This document shows, in pieces, positions 18,299 through 27,840 of a DNA stretch of 48,036 nt. The notes under the pieces are model-generated. The model had not been told where the DNA came from and searched no databases. It saw only the letters and a list, made by a program, of their open reading frames with translations. The position numbers were made by a program, and so were the translations under genes. The stretch spans positions 1,047,114 to 1,095,149 of the forward strand of contig NZ_CM002128.1 of NCBI RefSeq assembly GCF_000448565.1. The letters are read 5' to 3'. How positions within the stretch are numbered: position 1 is the stretch's first letter; each line of letters opens with the position of its first letter. This DNA is from Streptococcus sp. HSISM1 (GTDB lineage Bacteria > Bacillota > Bacilli > Lactobacillales > Streptococcaceae).

Positions 18299-18672
18299 CT
18301 AGCCTTGGCCTTGCAAGAAATCTTTGATCATAGATTTGATTCCGATAGAGACCGCATAGACCACCGCATTGAAGGAAATGCGATCAAGCCGTGCATAAAG
18401 GCGAAAGGACCTCCCCCCAACAAGGAGAAAACCAGATACAAAACCGGCAGAAATAAAATCGAAAACCGATAAATTTGTGGCTTTCTAGCCATTTCTGTTG
18501 GCAGAAACAAGAGGTAGAAGAGACTATTCCAAATGCCCAGTGGAAAAAGGAGCATCCCGATCAAAACTGTTCCAACTCCTTCCCCAAAAAAACGATTTAA
18601 AATGAAAAACTGTCCTATAAAACTGAAGAAGAGGTATAGAATAAAAGCAAGGTAATAGAACTTCTGCTTCAC
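18299..18672 (-). pseudogene. Small multi-helix membrane protein, frameshifted near the C-terminus
   Basis: The first 97 or so residues (MKQKFYYLAFILYLFFSF...) hold three membrane helices. In the current frame the protein ends abruptly in a polar tail at 18328. One extra A at 18376-18378 continues it as SFNAVVYAVSIGIKSMIKDF and on to TAG 18299-18301, giving a fourth helix and 124 residues. The hydrophobicity of the restored tail is good evidence for the shift. I do not recognise the family. It follows pspC by 12 bases and is probably in its operon. Confidence 0.65.
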
Positions 18673-18684
18673 TCGGATCTCCTT

Positions 18685-18966
18685 TTAGAAAAATGGACTA
18701 TCATTCTGATCATGAATGGGTTCAGCCTCTTTTCTTCGACGAGGTCGAGAGCCATAGTCAAACATTTTCTGCTCCTCCTCGTCCTTATAAGGCAAGGTCG
18801 TATCTAACAGCAAGTAGATAATCACACCGATAAAGGCATGAGAGACCGTAAAAAGAATAAACAAGAAGCGTAGGAGAGTTACACTAAGACCAAATTTATC
18901 AGCTAAGCCAGCTAGCACACCTGAAACCAGGCGATGTCGTTTTAATTTGTAAAATGATGATGTCAT
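18685..18966 (-). CDS. PspC domain-containing protein
   Basis: This 93-residue protein has the PspC core: a basic N-terminus (FYKLKRHRLVSGVLAGLADKFGLSVTLLRFLF) leading into one or two membrane helices (FILFTVSHAFIGVIIYLLL), then a charged tail. PspC-type proteins act in envelope-stress (phage shock or LiaFSR-like) responses. A minus-strand extended -10, TGCTAAAAT, lies about 45 bases upstream, so it probably starts its own transcript with the small membrane-protein gene behind it. Confidence 0.9.
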   Translation of the reverse strand: MTSSFYKLKRHRLVSGVLAGLADKFGLSVTLLRFLFILFTVSHAFIGVIIYLLLDTTLPYKDEEEQKMFDYGSRPRRRKEAEPIHDQNDSPFF

Positions 18967-19040
18967 TTGATTTTCCTCTTTCTAGTTAGACCTATTTTAG
19001 CAGAGTCGAACTGGAAAGAGATCCGCCTAAAGACTGATTC

Positions 19041-19496
19041 TTACACTTGTCTCATTTCAAGAAATTGCAGGCGGCTGTGACAGCGACCGCAGGCATATTT
19101 CTTCAGATCGATTTTTCGCTTTCGTCTATACTCTTGGCCACAATGGGGACATTGATAGAGATAGATCCGCTTGACTCGCCCAGTTCTATCTGGTAGAGGA
19201 GGTGTGAAACGAAGACCGTCCACTTGCTGGAGAAGTTGCTTAAAGTCTAGATCTTTGTGGCGATAGCCTTTACCTTGATCGTAAAGATGGTAATGGCAGA
19301 GCTCGTGACGGACGATTTTACGAAAGATCTCTAACCCGAAAGCTTGGTATATTTTCGGGTTGAAATCAAGGTGTCGATCTTTGGGAAAGAAACGACCCCC
19401 AGTAGTTTGAAGACGTGAATTCCACTCTGCTTGATGGCGGAATTCTCTCCCAAAATCTTCTAGGGATACTTGGCGTACATACTCAGTCAGATTCAT
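19041..19496 (-). CDS. SprT family protein (putative zinc metallopeptidase)
   Basis: This 151-residue protein has the zincin motif HELCHYHLY (about residues 65-73) and, in the C-terminal third, a zinc ribbon CPHCGQ...CGRCH. SprT-like proteins resemble the protease domain of Spartan, but bacterial function is uncertain. The ATG lies inside the last codons of tex (14-base overlap in another frame), so its translation is probably coupled to tex. Confidence 0.9.
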   Translation of the reverse strand: MNLTEYVRQVSLEDFGREFRHQAEWNSRLQTTGGRFFPKDRHLDFNPKIYQAFGLEIFRKIVRHELCHYHLYDQGKGYRHKDLDFKQLLQQVDGLRFTPPLPDRTGRVKRIYLYQCPHCGQEYRRKRKIDLKKYACGRCHSRLQFLEMRQV

Positions 19497-21608
19497 TCGG
19501 AGCTACCAAACTGAGATTGACTTTTTCGCGTTCCACATCAATCTTCTTCACCCAGACGGTTACCAAATCACCTACTGAGACGACCTGGCTTGGATGCTTG
19601 ATAAACTGCTTGCTCATATGGGAGATATGAATCAAGCCATCCTCGTGAATGCCAATATCGACAAAGGCTCCGAAATCAACCACATTGCGCACAACCCCTT
19701 CTAATTTTTGACCAATGTGGAGATCTTTAATATCCAAGACATCCTGACGGAGCACTGGTGCATCAAAGGAATCTCGCAAATCACGACCTGGTTTTAGGAG
19801 ATCAGCAATGATATCTTTCAGGGTTTCCGGCCCCAGTTCTAGCTGGGTCGACATTTCCTCTATCTTGACAGCTTTTAATTTTCTTGAGCAGATTCATCCA
19901 GTTCGGTAATCCCAAGGAGTTCAAAAAGTTTTTCAACTTCCTTGTAACTTTCAGGGTGGACGCCAGTATTGTCCAAGATGTTTTTACTTTCAGGAATGCG
20001 TAAGAATCCCGCTGCCTGCTCGAAAGCCTTGGCTCCGAGACGAGGGACTTTTTTAATCTGCGCGCGTGAAAGGATCATTCCTTCTTCTTCCCGGTATTTC
20101 ACGATATTTTCAGAGATGGTCTTATTAAGCCCTGCTACATGCGCTAAGAGAGAGGGACTAGCGGTATTGATATTAACCCCAACTTGGTTGACGACCGTAT
20201 CTACCACGAAATCCAAACTTTCCGTCAATTTTTTCTGATTGACATCGTGCTGGTATTGACCGACACCGATGGATTTGGCATCGATTTTCACCAATTCTGC
20301 TAAGGGATCTTGCAGACGACGGGCAATGGAGATGGCCGAGCGTTTTTCAACGGTTAATTCTGGGAACTCATGACGGGCCAACTCACTAGCTGAGTAGATA
20401 GAAGCTCCGCTTTCATTGACAATGACATAGCGAACCCCTGGATGGTCATGAAGCACTTCAGCGACGAAGGCCTCACTTTCACGGCTAGCTGTTCCATTTC
20501 CAATTGCAATAATCTCTACGCCAAACTCCTTGATCAAGGAGGACAGATCCTTTTTAGCCTGCTCGATCTGAGCTGGTTTTGCAGGAGCAACTGGATAGAT
20601 GACCTGGGTAGCGAGCATCTTTCCTGTCTCATCGACAACGGCTAGTTTAGCACCAGTCCGAAAGGCTGGGTCAAATCCAAGGACCACGCGCCCTTTTAAT
20701 GGAGGAATGAGCAATAGATTCCGTAGATTCTCAGAGAACAATTGAATGGCCCCGTCTTCTGCCACCTCCGTCAACTCTGTCCGAATCCGACGTTCAATCG
20801 CAGGAACGATTTTTTTCTTAACCGCTTGTTGAATAACCTCATCGACATAGGCATTTTTCGTTTTAAAACGAGCCTCAAAAATACGAATGATCCGATCCAG
20901 TTGGTGCTCGAATCCGACTTTGAGAACGCCCAATTTTTCCCCACGATTGAGAGCTAGAGTCCGGTAGCCCTGCATACTCTTGATCTTCTCAGAAAAATCA
21001 TAGTAGATTTCAAAGGTTCTCTTAGGGTCTAGACTTTCATCCTTCAAGGTTGACGTCATAAGGGAATGACCATGAATTTCTTGATAGGTGAGGGCCCGCA
21101 ATTGGGTATCCTCTGAAATGGCCTCTACCAGAATATCCACTGCACCAGCTAAAACCGCTGTTTCAGTTGGGAAGGTCTCACAGGTAAATTTCTGTGCCTC
21201 TACTTCCAAGTTTGGACTATTCTGCAGGATGAGACGTGCCAAGGGGAAAAGTCCTGCTTCACGGGCAATTGTCGCCTTGGTCCGCCGTTTTTCCTTATAA
21301 GGTAGATAAAGCTCTTCGACATCCGCTAATTTTTCAGCAGCTTCAATGGCCTGCTTGAGGGCCTCTGTCAGTTTACCTTGTTCCTCAATCTTAGCAAGGA
21401 CGGTTTCCTTTCGTTCAGCTAGAGCCGTTAAGGATTTATCCCGATCAATAATAGCCTTGATCGCTACTTCATCTAAATTTCCGGTCATATCTTTTCGATA
21501 GCGAGCAATGAAGGGAATGGTTGAGCCTTCTGCGGTCAGACTCAATACGGTATCGATTTGTTTTAAGCTAACACCCAATTCTTGGGCTATTTTTTCATAT
21601 TTATCCAT
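19483..21608 (-). pseudogene. tex: Tex family RNA-binding transcription accessory protein, frameshifted
   Basis: Two adjoining frames make up Tex. The first 577 codons carry the Tex N-terminal helical domain, the YqgF/RNase H-like core (GFDPAFRTGAKLAVVDETGK) and helix-hairpin-helix motifs (NINTASPSLL, RAQIKKVPRLGAKAF). The second holds the linker and C-terminal S1 domain (VVRNVVDFGAFVDIGIHEDG). One extra T in the T4 run at 19879-19882 joins them into 708 residues, the family size. The start is ATG 21608; a TATAAT box ends 7 bases before it and no ribosome site is present, suggesting a leaderless mRNA. sprT follows with overlap. Confidence 0.92.
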
Positions 21609-21615
21609 AGCTTCT

Positions 21616-21624
21616 ATTATAGCA
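21616..21624 (-). promoter_or_regulatory. Extended -10 seven bases before tex ATG (leaderless candidate)
   Basis: Minus-strand TGCTATAAT (21616-21624) is followed by AGAAGCT and the ATG at 21608. This leaves no room for a 5' leader if initiation is at the usual distance. Confidence 0.65.
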
Positions 21625-21763
21625 TATTTTACCGTAGCCAAGGCTTCTAGCCACCTATTTGCTAGGGTTTTGTAGAAGTTTCCTCCTTGTCTTTTATGCT
21701 CTATTTCCCCCTTGATCTTTCCTTTTTGTTATAATGATAGAAAACGAAAAAGGAGGCCCAAAA

Positions 21764-21909
21764 ATGGCTATTAAATTTTCTAAGACAGATGATCTTGATA
21801 AAATGTTTGAAAACTTTGCAAGTTTTCCAGATCTAGAAAAAACAGTTGAATTCCCCGAAGAAAAAAGAAAGCAGAAACGGCTGCTAAAGATGCAAAGAAG
21901 GCTAAGTAA
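21764..21909 (+). pseudogene. Small charged SPJ-type hypothetical protein, frameshifted
   Basis: The start is ATG 21764 with AGGAGG 21751-21756 and an extended -10 (TGTTATAAT) about 30 bases upstream. The frame runs MAIKFSKTDDLDKMFENFAS and on to P-E-E-K. One extra A in the A6 run at 21861-21866 then gives a Lys/Ala-rich tail, KAETAAKDAKKAK, ending at TAA 21907-21909. This makes a 48-residue protein whose stop overlaps the next start as TAATG. I do not recognise a family with known function. Tight coupling to the permease suggests a shared role. Confidence 0.6.
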
Positions 21910-22814
21910 TGACATTCTTTCAACACCTTCCCTCTAGCGTCTTGCAGGCTGGGGCTATTTTTCTCTCGATTATCATTGAGGCCCTGCCCTTTGTCCTGAT
22001 CGGAAGTATCATTTCAGGAATGATTGAGGTTTATGTCACACCTGAGAAGGTTTACCGTTTTCTTCCCAAAAATAAATTTGGGCGAATCTTCTTTGGGAGC
22101 TTTGTCGGCTTTATCTTTCCTTCCTGTGAATGCGGAATTGTTCCCATTATCAATCGCTTTCTAGAAAAGAAAGTCCCAAGTTATACTGCTGTTCCCTTTT
22201 TGGTGACAGCACCGGTCATCAATCCCATCGTTCTCTTTGCGACCTATTCAGCCTTTGGGAATTCTATTAAGATGGCCCTCTACCGCGCCCTTGGTTCCCT
22301 ACTGGTCGCAACGGTACTAGGGATCTTCCTTGGCTTTATTCAGACAGATTCGATCCAAAAAGAGCATCGCAAGCCTGTGCATGAACATGATTTTAGCGAT
22401 TTAAGCAAAGGCCAAAAGCTCTTTCAAGTCTTGGTGCAGGCGATTGATGAATTCTTTGATACAGGACGCTACTTGGTATTCGGTTGTATTTTTGCAAGCC
22501 TCGTCCAAGTCTATGTCCCAACACGGATCCTCACTTCGATCAGTGCGACGCCGGTTATTGCTATTCTCCTCCTTATGGCCTTGTCCTTCCTCCTCTCACT
22601 TTGTAGCGAGGCGGACGCCTTTATCGGCTCCTCTCTTCTGAGTAGTTTTGGAGTAGCGCCGGTGCTGGCCTTTCTGGTGATTGGACCCATGCTTGATGTC
22701 AAGAATCTCCTCATGATGAAAAATTATCTCAAGACCCGTTTTATCTGGCAATTTATCGGAATTGTCTGTGGAGTTGTGCTCCTATACTCTTGGATTGTGG
22801 GGGTAGCTTTATGA
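21909..22814 (+). CDS. UPF0718/DUF318 family permease
   Basis: This 301-residue membrane protein has about eight helices and two family half-motifs: PSCECGIVPIINRF (about residues 70-83) and SLCSEADAFIGSS (about 235-247), each with a conserved cysteine in a membrane-entrance loop. Members are predicted permeases, some tied to metal or arsenic handling, but the substrate is unknown. The start overlaps the small upstream gene (TAATG), and the stop overlaps the next gene (ATGA). This gives a three-gene translationally coupled operon with the TIGR03943 protein. Confidence 0.9.
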   Translation: MTFFQHLPSSVLQAGAIFLSIIIEALPFVLIGSIISGMIEVYVTPEKVYRFLPKNKFGRIFFGSFVGFIFPSCECGIVPIINRFLEKKVPSYTAVPFLVTAPVINPIVLFATYSAFGNSIKMALYRALGSLLVATVLGIFLGFIQTDSIQKEHRKPVHEHDFSDLSKGQKLFQVLVQAIDEFFDTGRYLVFGCIFASLVQVYVPTRILTSISATPVIAILLLMALSFLLSLCSEADAFIGSSLLSSFGVAPVLAFLVIGPMLDVKNLLMMKNYLKTRFIWQFIGIVCGVVLLYSWIVGVAL

Positions 22815-23626
22815 TACGATTTTTGATCTTAGCAGGTTATTTTGAGCTCACCATGTATCTTCAATTATCCGGTAAGCTCAATCAATACATCAACTTACAC
22901 TATTCTTACTTGGCTTATATTTCCATGTTTTTGTCCTTCGTTTTAGCTCTTGTGCAGCTGATTATCTGGGTCAAACAAATGAAAATCCATAGTCATCTAT
23001 CCGGCTTATGGGCAAAAGTGGCGAGTATCTTCTTGCTCTGTATTCCTTTGTTTGTCGGCTTATTTTTCCCAACAGTGACGCTGGATTCTCAAACTGTCTC
23101 TGCCAAAGGCTATCACTTCCCAGTGGCAGCAGGTTCTTCCAAAGAAATCCAACAGGATGAAGGGACAACAACCCAGTATCTCAAACCGGATACCAGTAGC
23201 TATTTCACTAAGTCCGCCTATGAGTCAGAGATGAAGCAGGCAGCTAAGAAATATGTTGATAAAAAGGTGATCCAGGTGACTACTGAAAATTATATGGAAG
23301 TCATGGAAGTTATTTATGATTATCCAGACCAATTTGCGGGAAAGACCATCGAGTTGACCGGTTTTGTATACAATGACCCTAATAACAAAGACAGTCAATT
23401 CCTCTTTCGTTTTGGGATCATCCACTGTATCGCAGACTCGGGTGTCTACGGTCTTTTAACAACCGGTGCTCCTCAACATTTTGACAACAATACCTGGATC
23501 CATGCAAAAGGAACCTTGTCCATTGAATACCACAAACAGCTCAAGCAAAGCTTGCCTGTCCTCCACATTACGGATTGTCAAACCATTACAAAACCATCTA
23601 ATCCTTATGTCTACCGCGTATTCTGA
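22811..23626 (+). CDS. TIGR03943 (DUF1980) family putative permease subunit
   Basis: This 271-residue protein has two or three N-terminal helices (about residues 1-90), then an extracytoplasmic domain with the family motif CIADSGVYGLL (about 204-214) and IHAKGTLSIEYH. It almost always accompanies a UPF0718 permease, as here, and the two probably form one complex. The transported substrate is unknown. ATG 22811 overlaps the permease stop by 4 bases and is preceded by a G-rich ribosome site (GTGGGGG). It ends in the terminator at 23667-23697. Confidence 0.9.
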   Translation: MIRFLILAGYFELTMYLQLSGKLNQYINLHYSYLAYISMFLSFVLALVQLIIWVKQMKIHSHLSGLWAKVASIFLLCIPLFVGLFFPTVTLDSQTVSAKGYHFPVAAGSSKEIQQDEGTTTQYLKPDTSSYFTKSAYESEMKQAAKKYVDKKVIQVTTENYMEVMEVIYDYPDQFAGKTIELTGFVYNDPNNKDSQFLFRFGIIHCIADSGVYGLLTTGAPQHFDNNTWIHAKGTLSIEYHKQLKQSLPVLHITDCQTITKPSNPYVYRVF

Positions 23627-23666
23627 TGGAGCTTCCATTGTAGATCCAATTACCTTATAACAGTTC

Positions 23667-23697
23667 AAGCTAGAATCCACATTGGTTCTAGCTTTTT
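23667..23697 (+). terminator. Terminator of the permease operon
   Basis: AAGCTAGAA (23667-23675) pairs with TTCTAGCTT (23686-23694), followed by TTTT. Confidence 0.88.
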
Positions 23698-23811
23698 CGA
23701 TGCTGTCTACTCAAATCCCATCGGAAAATATTAGGAACAACGATTCCAGCAAAGAAATCTTGTAGATTTTATGGTAAAATATGGTTAATAAAATAGGAAA
23801 TAGGTACTTAA

Positions 23812-25278
23812 ATGTCTTCAAAAGTTATTGTAACCATTTTCGGGGCCAGTGGAGATTTAGCCAATCGCAAACTCTACCCATCCCTTTTTAGACTCTATAA
23901 ATCAGGAAATCTATCTGAACACTTTGCGGTTATCGGAACAGCCCGTAGACCCTGGAGCAAAGAATATTTTGAATCAGTCGTGGTAGAATCCATCACAGAC
24001 CTCGCAGATAGCCCTCAACAAGCCCAAGAATTCGCCAGTCATTTCTACTATCAAAGTCATGATGTCAATGATACCGAACATTACATCGCCCTGCGCGAAT
24101 TGCAAAGCACTCTGGATGAAAAATACCAAACAGAACACAACAAGGTCTTCTTCTTATCTATGGCCCCTCAATTTTTTGGAACTATTGCCAAACACCTGAA
24201 ATCAGAAGGGATTGTCGATGGACAAGGTTTTGAGCGCTTGATCGTTGAAAAACCTTTCGGTACAGACCTAGAAACGGCTAGTCAGCTCAACAAAGAATTG
24301 GAAGAAACCTTTGATGAGGAACAAATCTTCCGGATCGACCATTACCTTGGCAAAGAAATGATCCAAAATATCTTTGCCATCCGTTTCGGCAATCTCATTT
24401 TTGACAACCTCTGGAACCGAGACTTTATTGACAATATCCAAATTACCTTTGCTGAACGCCTGGGGGTTGAAGAACGCGGTGGCTACTATGATCATTCTGG
24501 AGCCCTCCGAGACATGGTGCAAAACCATACCCTTCAGCTTTTGTCTTTGCTTGCTATGGATAAACCAGCTACCTTTACCAAGGATGCGATTCGAGCTGAA
24601 AAGATCAAAGTTTTTGAGCAATTGCACAATCCAACAGATGATGAGTTAAAGAAATTCTTTATCCGTGGTCAATACCATTCAGGGACCATCGAAGGCAAAA
24701 AAGATATCTCTTATCGCAGTGAGCCCAATGTCGACCCTGAATCTACTACAGAAACCTATGCTTCTGGTACGTTCTTTGTTGATAGCGATCGCTTCCGCGG
24801 AGTGCCTTTCTTCTTCCGTACCGGAAAACGCTTGACCCAAAAAGGAACCATGGTCAATGTGGTCTTCAAGCAAACCGATTCCATCTTTGGACATAGCTTG
24901 CAACCAAATGTCTTGACCATTTATATCCAACCAAATGAAGGTTTCTCATTGAGCATCAACGGAAAAGAGGTCGGGGAAAAATTCAGCATCGCACCTATTT
25001 CCTTTGACTATGAAACAGATGCGACCGCAACTGGGGCTTCACCAGAGCCTTATGAAAAATTAATTTTCGACGTTTTGAACAATGACTCAACCAATTACAG
25101 CCACTGGCACGAAGTTCGTGCTTCATGGCAATTGATTGACCGGATTGAAAAACTATGGGCCGAAAATGGAGCACCGCTCTATGAATACAAGTCTGGATCC
25201 ATGGGACCAACTGCATCCGATGATCTCCTTGCAGAATACGGAGCCGAATGGGTTTGGAAACCTGAACCTAAGAATTAA
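23812..25278 (+). CDS. zwf: Glucose-6-phosphate 1-dehydrogenase
   Basis: This 488-residue enzyme oxidises glucose 6-phosphate to 6-phosphogluconolactone with NADP, the entry step of the oxidative pentose phosphate pathway. The nucleotide-binding motif GASGDLANRKLYPSLF starts near residue 10, and the substrate motif RIDHYLGKEM holds the catalytic Lys/His region (about residues 172-181); C-terminal FFRTGKRL is also typical. An extended -10 (TGGTAAAAT, near 23772-23780) lies upstream. It supplies NADPH that glutathione reductase in this window would use. A monocistronic unit. Confidence 0.96.
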   Translation: MSSKVIVTIFGASGDLANRKLYPSLFRLYKSGNLSEHFAVIGTARRPWSKEYFESVVVESITDLADSPQQAQEFASHFYYQSHDVNDTEHYIALRELQSTLDEKYQTEHNKVFFLSMAPQFFGTIAKHLKSEGIVDGQGFERLIVEKPFGTDLETASQLNKELEETFDEEQIFRIDHYLGKEMIQNIFAIRFGNLIFDNLWNRDFIDNIQITFAERLGVEERGGYYDHSGALRDMVQNHTLQLLSLLAMDKPATFTKDAIRAEKIKVFEQLHNPTDDELKKFFIRGQYHSGTIEGKKDISYRSEPNVDPESTTETYASGTFFVDSDRFRGVPFFFRTGKRLTQKGTMVNVVFKQTDSIFGHSLQPNVLTIYIQPNEGFSLSINGKEVGEKFSIAPISFDYETDATATGASPEPYEKLIFDVLNNDSTNYSHWHEVRASWQLIDRIEKLWAENGAPLYEYKSGSMGPTASDDLLAEYGAEWVWKPEPKN

Positions 25279-25280
25279 GG

Positions 25281-25305
25281 AAAGCCACCTTCGGGTGGTT
25301 TTTTT
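25281..25305 (+). terminator. Terminator of zwf
   Basis: CCACC-TTCG-GGTGG with A and T extensions and a 7-T run. Confidence 0.92.
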
Positions 25306-25321
25306 GATAGCGCAAGGAAAC

Positions 25322-25358
25322 AAAAAGACAAATTGTCCTTCCAACAATTTGTCTTTTT
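25322..25358. terminator. Bidirectional terminator between zwf and ftsY
   Basis: A 15-bp perfect stem, AAAAAGACAAATTGT (25322-25336) with its complement at 25344-25358. It provides a T-run for both strands; mainly it serves ftsY on the minus strand. Confidence 0.9.
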
Positions 25359-25369
25359 CTATTTGACTC

Positions 25370-27018
25370 TTAAATCAAGCCTTCCAAGAGGCCTCTCATG
25401 AAGTTTTCTGAATGGAATGGTCCGATATCATCAATCTTTTCTCCGAATCCAATCAACTTCACTGGAATGTCCAACTCTTCACGAATCGCAAGGACGACCC
25501 CACCTCGAGCCGTTCCATCGATCTTGGTCAATACAATTCCTGTCACAGGCGTAATTTTTGAAAATTCTTTGGCTTGCACCAAGGCATTTTGACCGGTTGA
25601 AGCATCAAGGGCCAGCAAGGTTTCATGCGGTGCCTCTGGTACCACCCGTTTGATAATTCGTCCGATTTTTTCAAGCTCCGCCATAAGGTTGTCCTTGTTT
25701 TGCAGACGACCAGCCGTATCAATCATCAGAACATCGATGTTTTCAGCGATCGCGCGTTCCATCCCATCGAAGACGACACTAGCAGGATCTGATTTTTCAG
25801 GACCTGTCACAACTGGAACATCTACTCGGCGCCCCCATTCTGCCAGTTGAGCCACTGCTCCTGCACGGAAGGTATCTGCTGCAACCAACATGACTTTCTT
25901 GCCCTCTTGTTTGTATCGGTGGGCTAACTTCCCGATAGAGGTTGTTTTACCAACTCCATTGACCCCGACAAAGAGCATAACCGTGAGGCCTTCTTGAAAA
26001 CGAATGGCTTCATTAAATTGGCCATCCTTTTCATACAAGTCTACCAATTTTTCGATAATCACGCGCTTGAGAGCATCTGGTTTTTTGGCATTTTCCAAAC
26101 GGGCCTCATAGCGCAACTCTTCGGTTAAATTAGAGGCCACTTGAACCCCAACGTCACTCATGATCAAGAGTTCTTCCAATTCTTCAAAGAATTCTTCATC
26201 GACTGAACGGAAATTCGCAAAGAAGGCATTGAGACGTGCGCCAAATCCAGTCCGTGTCTTTTTCAAGCTACGATCATATTTTTCCTGGATGGTTTCTTGC
26301 TGAGGTGCGACCTCGTCTTGAATTGGCTCCTCTTCCTCTTCAACAGTTCTTTCCTCAATAGCTGATGCAGCTTCTCCTTTAGGAAAGCTAGACTCGGCTT
26401 CCGCTACTTCTGAAGTTTCCTCTACTTCAGCGATCGCTTCTGACACTTCAGGTTCTGGAACCTCATCCTGAGCGTTTACTAGTTCTGGAACCTTCTCTTC
26501 TGTCATGCTCACTTCTACTGGCTCAGCGTCCGGTGATGGTGACTCTTCTTCCAGTTTTATAACATCAATCTCATCTGCTTCTTCAACATGTTCAGTTTCT
26601 TCCGCTTCAGATTTCACTTCTTCAAGAGGCTCAGTTTCCGTTTCATCAGCTACAGGTGAAGCTTCTTCAGGAGTTGTTTCTGTTTGAGCGGGTTCAAAGA
26701 CAACCGGAGACTCCTCCCCCACTGCTTGGTCTTCATGAGTCTCTGAAGTCACATTTTCTTCAACAAGAGGTTCCTCTGATGGCTCTTCTTGAGTGACGGT
26801 TGAAACAGGTTGATGTGTGGCTGCAATCCGCGCTTTAAGCTCTTGGTAGTAAGCCTCCATATCAGCGATTTTTTGCTCTTCCTTGTCATTTGAGACAGCC
26901 GTCGTCGGCTCCTCTTTGACAACTTCTTCAATCTCATTACTTTCCGTCACTTCTTCAGTAGACGGAAGCACTTTTTCAGTTTCTTCTTTTTTCCAAATAA
27001 ACGATCAAATAATCCCAT
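25370..27018 (-). pseudogene. ftsY: Signal recognition particle receptor FtsY, frameshifted at codon 11
   Basis: The NG GTPase core (about the last 300 residues) is complete: VNGVGKTTSIGKLA, DTFRAGAVAQLAEWG, DTAGRLQNK and TKIDGTARGG. The family start MGLFDRLFGKK is present at ATG 27018, but it is out of frame with the rest; one extra T in the T6 run at 26987-26992 restores 549 residues. The N-terminal acidic A domain is unusually long (about 240 residues, mostly Glu/Val/Ser/Thr/Pro repeats). FtsY docks SRP-ribosome complexes at the membrane. The gene starts directly after the upstream HAD gene stop, at the end of the rnc-smc-HAD-HAD-ftsY operon. Confidence 0.93.
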
Positions 27019-27840
27019 TTATTCACTCTCCTTTAGCACATAATTTTCAATCGCCCATGCGACAGCATCTTGGTCATTGGTCACGGGTGCAACAAGCGCC
27101 GCCACCTCTTTCACTGCCGGGACCGCATTGCCCATGGCAACTCCTAGTCCAGCCCACTGGATCATAGACAGGTCATTGGCTTCATCTCCACAGGCCATGA
27201 CTTGATCAGATGTAAGACCCAAAATAGCTGCCAATGCCTCTAAACCTGTTGCCTTGTGAACATTTTTGGGGCACCATTCCAGCAACATTTCCCGAGATTT
27301 AAAAATTTCATAGTCTTGAAATAAGTCCGGCCTGATCTGCTTGATCGCTGCATCTAAAAAGTCTTGATCAACGGCTGTCACACACTTGTTGTAGGATATC
27401 GTGGATGGCAAGTCTTTAAAATCTGTCTCAATAAAGTTCAGGTAGGGATTGTAAATGGAATAGAGAGACTTTCGATCTGCATGAATCTCATAAACCGTTC
27501 CCTCACTGATCGCATCCAGCGGAAGGCCGAGACGAGCTGTTTCATCATGGATGGTTGCGACATCTTCTGGTGCCAAGACCACTTTTGAGAGAATCTCTCC
27601 ATTATTTCGCTGCACCAAGCCACCGTTGAAGGTAATCGTATACTCTTCTTTGAGGCCAGCTGTTCCCAATTCTTCCAAAAGAAAATCCATGGCTTTCAAG
27701 GGGCGACCAGTGGTTAGAACCACCTTGACACCTTGGGCCTGTGCAGCAGCGAGAGCTGCTCTATTGCGAGGGGAGATCTTTTTTTCAGAATTGAGAAGGG
27801 TCCCATCTAAATCCAGCGCAATCAAGGAAATCTTACTCAT
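27019..27840 (-). CDS. Cof-type HAD-IIB family sugar-phosphatase
   Basis: This 273-residue phosphatase has HAD motif I ALDLDGTLLNSEKKISP (nucleophile D), motif II TTGRP, motif III Lys region, and motif IV ACGDEANDLSMI near residue 212. Cof-like enzymes hydrolyse phosphorylated sugars or flavin precursors; the substrate is not predictable. It overlaps the preceding HAD gene by 4 bases and abuts the ftsY start, and so belongs to the smc-ftsY operon. Confidence 0.92.
   Translation of the reverse strand: MSKISLIALDLDGTLLNSEKKISPRNRAALAAAQAQGVKVVLTTGRPLKAMDFLLEELGTAGLKEEYTITFNGGLVQRNNGEILSKVVLAPEDVATIHDETARLGLPLDAISEGTVYEIHADRKSLYSIYNPYLNFIETDFKDLPSTISYNKCVTAVDQDFLDAAIKQIRPDLFQDYEIFKSREMLLEWCPKNVHKATGLEALAAILGLTSDQVMACGDEANDLSMIQWAGLGVAMGNAVPAVKEVAALVAPVTNDQDAVAWAIENYVLKESE

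Noticed and set aside
19483-19854. A separate S1-domain RNA-binding protein downstream of Tex
   Set aside because: The upstream in-frame codons continue smoothly from Tex after adding one base, and the joined length is that of the Tex family.
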